Source: Chitinophaga agri (GTDB lineage Bacteria; Bacteroidota; Bacteroidia; Chitinophagales; Chitinophagaceae). From it: DNA of 64,000 nt. Below the pieces are notes generated by a model. It saw only the letters and a program-made list of their open reading frames with translations, was not told where the DNA came from and did no database searches. Positions 29,352 to 36,317 of this stretch are shown here, one piece after another. Position 1 is the first letter of the stretch. Every line of letters starts with the position of its first letter. Location: the NCBI RefSeq assembly GCF_010093065.1, contig NZ_CP048113.1, forward strand, positions 806,001-870,000, in the 5' to 3' direction. The translations under genes were made by a program, and so were the position numbers.

Positions 29352-30482
29352 ATGATACGTATCTGTTTCCGCTCTGCGACATTAGCTTTATTGGTAGCTG
29401 CCTGTTTGCCAGCTGCTTCCTATGCACAGGAGAAAACGCTGAATGTTGCGACATCTGCAGCTCCTTTCCTGCGCATATCTCCTGACGCCCGTGCCGGCGG
29501 CATGGGTGATATGGGGATCGCTACACAGGCAGATGCTAATTCACCCTTTTACAATCTGTCGAAGGTAGCATTCGCAGAGGCACCCAACAGTCTCGCTGTT
29601 TCCTATGTGCCATGGCTGAGAGAGGTGAGTAATAAGATCTATCTGGCAACGATCAGCGGGTATCATAAACTGGATGACAACCAGGCAGTAAGCGGTGCAC
29701 TGCGTTACTTTAACCTGGGTAATATTCAGTTTGCTGATGCGGCAGGTAATGCGCTGGGTAGTTCCAGTCCGCGGGAGTTTTCGCTGGAAGGTGGATATGC
29801 CCGTAAACTGGGAGAGCATTTAAGTCTGGCGCTGACGGCCCGTTATATCTATTCGAAACTGGCCAGCGGCAATGCCAATAATTCCGGGATCAACTACAAG
29901 GCCGGCAATGCCTTCGGTGTAGATCTCTCTATGACTTATAATCTGGTGGATGAAGACGGCAAGGGCCTGACAGCTGGTGCTACGATCACCAACCTGGGAT
30001 CACGTGTCAATTACAGTAACAGCAGTACAGCCAGGGAATACCTGCCTTCTAATTTCGGAGCAGGTGTGGCTTACAGACTACCGATGGAAGAGGGACATAA
30101 ATTCACGTTCGGCCTGGAAATCAATAAACTACTGACCCCTGTCGTACCAACTGATTCAGCAGGCATCTCGTCTTATTACAGCTATAGTGTTGTGAAAAGC
30201 TGGTTCAAATCTTTCAGTAGTGCAAATGGGGGCTTTAAGTCATTCCAGGTGTCACTGGGAGGTGAATACAGTTTCGATGACCAGTTCTTTGTCAGAGCAG
30301 GTTACTTCTGGGAAGACAAGACCCATGGTGACCGGAAGTATGTAACGACCGGGCTGGGTTACAAATATGGTTCCGCCATGATCAACGTTGCCTATATAGT
30401 GCCATCAGGCAGCGGGTTTAACCGCAGTCCATTGGCCAATACGCTGCGTTTTGGCGCAACCATCGATCTGCCCTGGGAATAA
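29352..30482 (+). CDS. porV: Type IX secretion system outer-membrane protein PorV
   Basis: The 376-residue outer-membrane beta-barrel has a signal peptide (MIRICFRSATLALLVAACLPAASYAQ). ATG 29352 is preferred to the upstream TTG frame because it starts the signal. The conserved PorV block follows (FLRISPDARAGGMGDMGIATQADANS). Later strands (GGEYSFDDQFFVRAGYFWED, LRFGATIDLPWE at the C terminus) fit the family. PorV shuttles T9SS cargo from the SprA/Sov translocon to the attachment complex. Its position right after a giant T9SS cargo gene suggests a co-expressed, possibly dedicated, paralogue. I cannot tell whether it is the only PorV in the genome. Confidence 0.88.
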   Translation: MIRICFRSATLALLVAACLPAASYAQEKTLNVATSAAPFLRISPDARAGGMGDMGIATQADANSPFYNLSKVAFAEAPNSLAVSYVPWLREVSNKIYLATISGYHKLDDNQAVSGALRYFNLGNIQFADAAGNALGSSSPREFSLEGGYARKLGEHLSLALTARYIYSKLASGNANNSGINYKAGNAFGVDLSMTYNLVDEDGKGLTAGATITNLGSRVNYSNSSTAREYLPSNFGAGVAYRLPMEEGHKFTFGLEINKLLTPVVPTDSAGISSYYSYSVVKSWFKSFSSANGGFKSFQVSLGGEYSFDDQFFVRAGYFWEDKTHGDRKYVTTGLGYKYGSAMINVAYIVPSGSGFNRSPLANTLRFGATIDLPWE

Positions 30483-30522
30483 ATCAGTATCCAATCTACC
30501 CTGTATATACCTACACCTATGT

Positions 30523-30548
30523 AAGGTCCGCCAACTGGCGGACCTTTT
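30523..30548 (+). terminator. Intrinsic terminator after porV
   Basis: AAGGTCCGCCA pairs with TGGCGGACCTT around a very tight turn and is followed by TTGTTTATT. It ends the adhesin-porV unit. Confidence 0.75.
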
Positions 30549-30631
30549 GTTTATTATTAAAAATCTTTATATATTGTTATGCCAAATCAGCTATTATTGC
30601 CTAAACCTATAAAATCTAAACCCAAGAACCT

Positions 30632-30943
30632 ATGATCATTTATGGACGTAACAGTTTCAATGCGAAAACTGTACAATTATCTGAAATCGGTATCCACGAG
30701 CAGGTGCCGGGTATCGTGCAGTTTGAGCTGAGACAACAATATGCCCATCTTTACTGGATCCCGATGTTCCCGATCGGCTCCAATTGGTGTGTACGTAAAA
30801 GTGACAACAAATTGTATGAGGTGAATTATGAGTTATTACCGGCTTTAAATGCCCTACCAAGACGTAAGCTGGGCTGGGTAGCATTTATCGGTCCGATCCT
30901 CATTGCTGGCGGATTGCTGTTTGCGAGGATCTTCATCCGCTAA
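30632..30943 (+). CDS. Small membrane-anchored hypothetical protein
   Basis: The 103-residue protein has a soluble N-terminal part (MIIYGRNSFNAKTVQLSEIG, then QFELRQQYAHLYWIPMFPIGSNWCVRKSDNKLYEV). It ends in one transmembrane helix (LGWVAFIGPILIAGGLLFARIFI). The YAHLYWIPMFPIG segment resembles small Bacteroidota zinc-ribbon-associated proteins, but the Cys pairs of a zinc ribbon are absent. It sits alone between two terminators, so it is its own transcription unit. Function unknown. Confidence 0.65.
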   Translation: MIIYGRNSFNAKTVQLSEIGIHEQVPGIVQFELRQQYAHLYWIPMFPIGSNWCVRKSDNKLYEVNYELLPALNALPRRKLGWVAFIGPILIAGGLLFARIFIR

Positions 30944-30965
30944 TGCTTACAACTGAAGAGATACG

Positions 30966-30999
30966 AAGGGAGTCTACCACGGTGGATTCCCTTTTCGTT
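30966..30999 (+). terminator. Intrinsic terminator after the small membrane protein gene
   Basis: AAGGGAGTCTACC pairs (two G-U) with GGTGGATTCCCTT and is followed by TTCGTTTGTT. Confidence 0.65.
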
Positions 31000-31111
31000 T
31001 GTTCCCCTGCCGGCAATTGTTAAAAAAACAGCCATTCCTCCCTATACTTTTCTTGTCATCAGTGTTTTTTTGTACATTCAGCTTATACCACGCCACGTTA
31101 AAAACAAAAAC

Positions 31112-32086
31112 ATGAGCTCAAGGAGAATTTTTATGCAGCAGGCTGGCTTGATAGCAGCCGGATTAATGATCAATCCATCAGGTATTTTCAGCCGAAGCAG
31201 AGAGAATACTGTTACAAAGATCGGCCTACAGCTATATACCCTGCGTGATCCACTGGCAAAGGACGTGAAAGGTACGATCGCTAAAGTTGCGGAGATAGGT
31301 TACAGCCATGTCGAAACATTCTACGGATATAAGGAGCGTGGTCAGAAAGACCAGTTCTGGGGACTGGACCCGAAGGGATTAAAGGCTTTACTGAAACAGC
31401 ACGGTCTGGCTACCCATAGTGGGCACTATCAGCTGAATGATTATCTGACCCGTGGTAACGGTAAAGATGAGGCCCTGAAGGTACAGCTGGAAATCGCCCA
31501 CGAACTGGGACAGCAATACCTGATCGTGCCAATTCCGCCATTAGCTTTGTGGGATAAGTTGACCGCGGATGACTATAAGTTTATTGCAGCGCAGCTGAAC
31601 AAGGCAGGAGAGGAAGCCCGTAAGCTCGGAATGAAAGTAGGATACCATAATCACTTTTGGGAATTCAGGACACAACCGGATGTAAATACCACCGGCTATG
31701 AGATCATGCTGAAGGGTACAGATCCATCATTGGTGACATTTGAACTGGACCTCTTCTGGGCTATTAAATCCGGTGTCGATCCGGTAGCGCTTTTCAAAAA
31801 GCATCCAGGAAGATTCTCTATGTGGCATGTGAAAGATATCGACAAAACGACACAGGGCAAGATTGCCGGCGGAGATAACGATAAGCTGACATCCATGGAG
31901 ATACTCCCTAAAGTGAAATTTGCGGAAGTAGGTACAGGAGCAGTCGACTTTAAGCATATTTTTTCAAATGCCAGCGTAGCAGGCGTGAAGTACGCTTTTG
32001 TAGAACAGGATATGATCACTATTGATCCTTTCGAGAGTATTAAAACGAGCTACGGATATGTAAAAAATAGTTTACTGAAACGATAG
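31112..32086 (+). CDS. Sugar phosphate isomerase/epimerase-like TIM-barrel protein, Tat-exported
   Basis: This 324-residue protein begins at ATG 31112, which starts a twin-arginine-like signal (MSSRRIFMQQAGLIAAGLMI); the TTG frame start at 31070 is less likely. It has the xylose-isomerase-like AP_endonuc_2 fold, seen in KIGLQLYTLRDPL, GYSHVETFYGY, GMKVGYHNHFWEF and VTFELDLFWAIKSG. These carry the Glu/His/Asp metal ligands of the family. Such periplasmic proteins are common in Bacteroidota sugar catabolism, for example on 3-keto sugars, but the substrate here is not clear. It is monocistronic, ended by a long hairpin at 32098-32150. Confidence 0.82.
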   Translation: MSSRRIFMQQAGLIAAGLMINPSGIFSRSRENTVTKIGLQLYTLRDPLAKDVKGTIAKVAEIGYSHVETFYGYKERGQKDQFWGLDPKGLKALLKQHGLATHSGHYQLNDYLTRGNGKDEALKVQLEIAHELGQQYLIVPIPPLALWDKLTADDYKFIAAQLNKAGEEARKLGMKVGYHNHFWEFRTQPDVNTTGYEIMLKGTDPSLVTFELDLFWAIKSGVDPVALFKKHPGRFSMWHVKDIDKTTQGKIAGGDNDKLTSMEILPKVKFAEVGTGAVDFKHIFSNASVAGVKYAFVEQDMITIDPFESIKTSYGYVKNSLLKR

Positions 32087-32097
32087 TTTATTAATAA

Positions 32098-32150
32098 AGA
32101 GATAAACGGGGAATAGCTGTAGGACTTACAGGTATTCCCCGTTTATCTTT
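32098..32150 (+). terminator. Long hairpin terminator
   Basis: GATAAACGGGGAATA (32101-32115) pairs perfectly with TATTCCCCGTTTATC (32133-32147), followed by TTTTGC. It ends the isomerase/epimerase-like gene. Confidence 0.8.
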
Positions 32151-32359
32151 TGCTACCTTTATTACGCACTATTTACGTACTTTCCGAAGAGCGTATTTCC
32201 CGCAAACCCTTGTCTATTAAATGTTTCCTGCCTTTTATCTTCTCATATCCACCATTTACCATTCAATTTTTACCAGATAGGAATTACCATTTTTCTTTCG
32301 CTTTCTGATGTACTTACTTTGCCTTCGTAATAATAATTCAACCCCAAAAATTACGTTGT

Positions 32360-34126
32360 ATGAAAATTCTACTCTCTGCGGCAGCCGCATTATTGTGTAT
32401 GCAGGCATTTGCGCAGGAACCACAAAAAGAAGAAAAAGAAAGTCCGGAATTGCTTTATAAAAGCATTCAGAAACCTACGTTACCTGTTGCACAAGGCCCT
32501 GATGGTGATGAGATCAGTAACAAGCCTGTTGTTGGCAGATTAAGAACGATCACACCTTCAAGAAGGATGGTGGCTCCTAAACAGATAGTATTTACCGAAG
32601 CAGATGCGCCGGGTATTGCCATGTTCCGTAGTGGTGCCTGCGCACCTCCCGTAGTAGAAGATGGCCTTGATCCGGTTTACAGTGGTGTAAAAGCACACAT
32701 GCCGCTATATTTCCCCTACAAGAGCAGTGCGGTAGGCGTATGGCAGGGCTTCTATTATAGCTGGGATAATGACAACAATGGGGCAAATGATCCACACCGG
32801 GCAATCGACTATGGTAAGTCCAGCGTTGCGGCGAACGAGGATCCTACTTTTGGCGTATATGCCATCGCTCCAGGTAAAGTAATAGATGTATACTGGTCAA
32901 ACGGAGGCGGTAATATCGTTATCATCGAACATACTGCTCCTGATGGATTTAAATACCGCAGCCGTTATCTGCACCTGCGTAATGGTTATGATAATGATCG
33001 CGGACTGGCGAAAAATTCTCCAACGGCCAAGTATAAGTCATTTGCTACCAATGGTACCAGCAGCAACCTTTGCTGGGGCACCAATTCCCAGACCATCAAG
33101 GTGAAGAAGAATGATATTGTACAGGCTGGCCAGTTCATCGCTTATGCAGGTAATACCGGGTCAGGTGGTATTGGCGTGATCCTGAAGGATGATGGTACCA
33201 TGAAGAACCCTGATACACGTTCTTTCAATGTTCACTTGCATTTTGAGGTGAGTGTGCAGGATACCCGCGCCGGACACAGTGGAGACTGGGTAAACGTAGA
33301 TCCATATGGGACCTACAATCACAGCGGCGTAAGCTGTTATGACCTCGGGTCAGTGACACCATATGCCCGTTTGTATGCGCCTTTTTATCCGAGCTTCCAC
33401 AACGTGCCGCTGGATCTGGTTAATAAATACTGGTCTTACTACACAGGGATGGGCATGTCTTTGCAAACAGTCAGCGTAGACCGCAATGGCAGCAATTTAT
33501 ATGCGGCCGGTTCGTTCCAGTGGGGACTTTCGGGCGAGTGGTATGCACGCTTTTACATGACAGGTTCCGTATATCAGAACTATTTTAATACCTATAATGC
33601 ACAGGGCATGCGTCCGCGTCAGATCTCTGTAACCAAGGACGGCAGTGGTAATCCGAGGTTCTCCGTTATCTGGGAAAAAAATCCTGCCGGACAGGCTGCT
33701 TATTCGGTGCACAATGCGGATGATGCCACCTTTGACAATGCGTGGAAGACTTACGTAACCACTAAGAAATGGCATGTACAGGAGCATGTTGACTACACCG
33801 TGAATGGTAAGAGACTACATGCGGCTGTTTTCGTGAACAAGCCTAATGACAATGGCTTCTACCTTTACTACGGCATGAATGCTGCCGATTTCAACAATAA
33901 ATTCAATGAACTCTACCCTAACTGGGAGTTGAAAAGCATCTGCGTAAATGGCAGCAAAGTAGGAGGGGTATGGCGTCCTAAAAAGAGCAACTATGCCGCC
34001 TACTATGGTATGACATCAGCAGACTATCAGTCCAAATTTGATCAGTTCTCTGCTCAGGGCCTTCGTCTGGTGAAGGTACAGAACTACGATGATAACGGAC
34101 GTTTTAGTGCCGTATGGGGCAAGTAA
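32360..34126 (+). CDS. Secreted M23 (LytM-type) peptidase with C-terminal BTRD1 repeats
   Basis: The 588-residue protein has a Sec signal (MKILLSAAAALLCMQAFAQ), a disordered pro-region, then a LytM/M23 domain. The expected zinc ligands are visible: His146 and Asp150 in PHRAIDYG, and His292-x-His294 in NVHLHFEVS. YLHLRNG and GNTGSGG are also family features. The domain carries long insertions compared with minimal M23. From about residue 345 it has repeats of the bacterial tandem repeat domain 1 type (GEWYARFYMTG, YQNYFNTYNAQGMRPRQISV, YQSKFDQFSAQGLRLVKV). It probably cuts peptidoglycan or another peptide outside the cytoplasm, with the repeats serving for binding. It lacks a T9SS sorting domain. 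Confidence 0.82.
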   Translation: MKILLSAAAALLCMQAFAQEPQKEEKESPELLYKSIQKPTLPVAQGPDGDEISNKPVVGRLRTITPSRRMVAPKQIVFTEADAPGIAMFRSGACAPPVVEDGLDPVYSGVKAHMPLYFPYKSSAVGVWQGFYYSWDNDNNGANDPHRAIDYGKSSVAANEDPTFGVYAIAPGKVIDVYWSNGGGNIVIIEHTAPDGFKYRSRYLHLRNGYDNDRGLAKNSPTAKYKSFATNGTSSNLCWGTNSQTIKVKKNDIVQAGQFIAYAGNTGSGGIGVILKDDGTMKNPDTRSFNVHLHFEVSVQDTRAGHSGDWVNVDPYGTYNHSGVSCYDLGSVTPYARLYAPFYPSFHNVPLDLVNKYWSYYTGMGMSLQTVSVDRNGSNLYAAGSFQWGLSGEWYARFYMTGSVYQNYFNTYNAQGMRPRQISVTKDGSGNPRFSVIWEKNPAGQAAYSVHNADDATFDNAWKTYVTTKKWHVQEHVDYTVNGKRLHAAVFVNKPNDNGFYLYYGMNAADFNNKFNELYPNWELKSICVNGSKVGGVWRPKKSNYAAYYGMTSADYQSKFDQFSAQGLRLVKVQNYDDNGRFSAVWGK

Positions 34127-34147
34127 AGCAACGTATCCAATATCAGT

Positions 34148-34174
34148 GGGCGTTCCGCCGCCGGCGGAACGCCC
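34148..34174 (+). terminator. GC-rich hairpin terminator after the M23 gene
   Basis: GGGCGTTCCGCC pairs with GGCGGAACGCCC over a 3-base loop, followed by CTTCTGACC. The stem is strong and the T-run weak. Confidence 0.65.
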
Positions 34175-34309
34175 CTTCTGACCAAACATAATATGCCCCC
34201 GTTTCAATAAGCTCGCGCCGGTGATATATGATTATCTCCTTTACGCTGATACGGCTGCCTCTTAATAAAGTGGCCTGTTTATTCACCACGACACACTTAT
34301 AATCGCCAC

Positions 34310-34627
34310 TCAGTTTTTGCCCCGGCCTTTCGCCATTGTTTTGCCCTGTGTTTGCTTTTTTCCTGACAGCTGATCGGCGAGTTTTTCCAGTATTACTTCG
34401 ATGGAGTAAAAGCGACTTTCAATCTGAACATCCTGAGCAATCTGTTTTTGTTCTACATCAATGAGCCGGTTTTCGATATTATTAAGTTTACTAACAGTAT
34501 TGGCCAGTTTGGCATCCATAGCAATCATTCTTTCATCCATTGTTTTAAATTCCTCACTTACTATTGTTTCTAATCTCATTACCCTGGTTAGCAGTAAGTG
34601 TATAGTCTCGTTGGATACGTCTGCCAT
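34310..34627 (-). CDS. Short coiled-coil protein
   Basis: The 105-residue protein is almost entirely heptad-patterned from residue 8 to about 88 (LLTRVMRLETIVSEEFKTMD, KLANTVSKLNNIENRLIDVE). It ends in a basic disordered tail (GKKQTQGKTMAKGRGKN). It has no signal or membrane helix. It resembles the generic coiled-coil stalks of phage or structural proteins but no named family. It lies 62 bases after a second coiled-coil gene on the same strand, so the two are probably transcribed together and may interact. Function unknown. Confidence 0.65.
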   Translation of the reverse strand: MADVSNETIHLLLTRVMRLETIVSEEFKTMDERMIAMDAKLANTVSKLNNIENRLIDVEQKQIAQDVQIESRFYSIEVILEKLADQLSGKKQTQGKTMAKGRGKN

Positions 34628-34689
34628 AATAAAAAATTTTAAAAGTATTCTTCCAGGCTAAAGTTGCTGCTAACCTTAACCATGTCGTA

Positions 34690-35115
34690 TTAGGCTGCTG
34701 CCTCATTTACCTGATGATCACCGGTATCCGTTGTTTTTTCGCTCGCTGTATCCGGCGTTGTTTTGTTAGCAGTCGCTTTCAGCGTTGTTAACTCTTTTCT
34801 CATCTGTTTCAACTGTTCAGCGAATTGCACTGCCCGGGAATAGAAGTGTTCAGACCTGGCGATCGCGTATTTCAGCTCACGTTTTGCGTTGTCGTTTTTG
34901 ATGATTGTTTTCGCAAGACAGGCTTGTGTAAGTACATTATCCGCCTGCATTTCATTGATTGTCTTTTCGAGGCGTGAGATCCTGGTTTCATGGGTCAGAA
35001 CGTCTCTGTGTAATTGCTTGAAATCCATGACAAGTTCACCCAGTGCCTGGTCGGATTCTTCGAATTTACTCGCAATGAATTCAACTATTTCCTTCCTGAA
35101 TTTGTGCTTTTTCAT
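34690..35115 (-). CDS. Coiled-coil protein with acidic/Thr-rich tail
   Basis: The 141-residue cytoplasmic protein starts with a basic stretch (MKKHKFRKEIVEFIASKFEES). A long coiled coil follows (MDFKQLHRDVLTHETRISRL, LKYAIARSEHFYSRAVQF, LKQMRKELTTLKATA), then a low-complexity tail (TPDTASEKTTDTGDHQ). No family is recognised. It heads a two-gene unit with the coiled-coil gene at 34310-34627, and both sit next to a 1.2-kb stretch with no clear gene. A structural or DNA-binding role is possible but not shown by any motif. Confidence 0.62.
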   Translation of the reverse strand: MKKHKFRKEIVEFIASKFEESDQALGELVMDFKQLHRDVLTHETRISRLEKTINEMQADNVLTQACLAKTIIKNDNAKRELKYAIARSEHFYSRAVQFAEQLKQMRKELTTLKATANKTTPDTASEKTTDTGDHQVNEAAA

Positions 35116-35722
35116 AGCTGTTGTTTAGATGTTTAATATTGATTGTTTGTGTTAAGGTTATCACGATTGTTGTAAGCATAATTCTGGTGACTATACAGAC
35201 GACGAATGGCAGTTACTGACACCCGGAACGGTAGATATGATGTACCCGTTGTTTTGTCATCAGCGTATATTCGTCGAGTCTATTCCTGGGTAAAGACACA
35301 AAAGTGATGTTCAGCTGTTATCCACGATGCTAAATGTCTTTCGCCCATCTCCATGGATGCAGGTAGTTTCTACGCAAGAGATATAACCAGGCGTATCTAT
35401 ATTCATCTGTTCTGCTGAAAACTTCAGTAGCCGTAAATACTATCCACCACATGCGTATCACGTTTATATGCATTATTGTAGACAACATCGTATGTGACGG
35501 GCTACATGTGTCGCCCTTACATGTCTGCCCTGTCGGGAGTACATCATATCGGATATATTCCGCCGAACAGGCGTTTCAGTTCCGCCTTACACAGATGAAA
35601 CACCAGAATGTGCTGGTGCTATCAACTGGCATATCTTCCTATACCCACCCCGGCAATAAGTATAAAATGACAGGAGAACATCATTAGTCAGGATAGTCAA
35701 ACATCCGGACATACCAACACAA

Positions 35723-35756
35723 CATCTGTTCATACAACAGATGGGTATACTTTTTT
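35723..35756 (+). terminator. Possible terminator-like hairpin
   Basis: CATCTGTT and AACAGATG pair around CATAC. A T6 run starts about eight bases after the stem. There is no gene directly upstream on the plus strand, so an unannotated RNA would have to end here. Confidence 0.3.
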
Positions 35757-36016
35757 AATAATGGTGTTTATTTATGATTGTAGTTACAAATGATTCTTTG
35801 TAACCGTGCATTTAGGTGGTTCCACAAACAAGTGCCGGCGAAGGTGATCGCGTATGATACATTCAGTGTCCCTGTTCTGCAATAGTAATCTTCTTATTCG
35901 TGCTACGTGCCTTTCCCATCGCCCCGGAAGCATGCCGGAATATGCGTTCCCGAAGGTTTTCAGATGTAATCTCTATCATAAGTGTCCTTTATATATGGCT
36001 GGTTAATCCGGTGGAA

Positions 36017-36054
36017 GCATATCTCTGTTTACTTTTACATAAACAGAGATATGC
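36017..36054. repeat. Perfect 15-bp inverted repeat with 8-base loop
   Basis: GCATATCTCTGTTTA (36017-36031) pairs perfectly with TAAACAGAGATATGC (36040-36054); the loop is CTTTTACA. It is in the gene-poor stretch before the YfhO gene end. There is no T-run, so it is not a standard terminator. Confidence 0.7.
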
Positions 36055-36317
36055 ATTGATATTGAAAGAAGTAGCATTGGTTATCTGCTCTCGTACTTTT
36101 GCCGCTGAATAGCATTTCATCTTCTGTACTACCGTTATGCAGATATTTGCTTCGCGACGTTTTTATAATCTTTCTGAATAGCTAAAGTCCCCTTTTGTCG
36201 TGTTGTTAATCTCCATAGATACTCCCGACGTCATCCTATCACTATGCGTTGAATCTGGAATAATGATGCGCTATATCGTCGGACAGTCGATGCTTTCAGC
36301 GTGATGGAACAAAATTA

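Larger units (their letters stand above)
35116..36317. other. 1.2-kb region without a convincing gene
   Basis: Both strands were read. The two longest plus frames (35451-35687, 35900-36112) lack family features, signal peptides and normal residue balance. The region contains a CATCTGTT/AACAGATG stem at 35723-35743 that precedes a T6 run, and a perfect 15-bp inverted repeat at 36017-36054. It may carry the promoter of the 35115 gene, a small RNA, or decayed sequence. Confidence 0.55.

Noticed and set aside
35451..35687. Possible 78-residue plus-strand gene
   Set aside because: No signal, motif or homologous pattern was recognised, residue use is unlike neighbouring genes, and it has no clear upstream site.
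35900..36112. Possible 70-residue plus-strand gene
   Set aside because: It covers the perfect inverted repeat at 36017-36054 and has no coding character.
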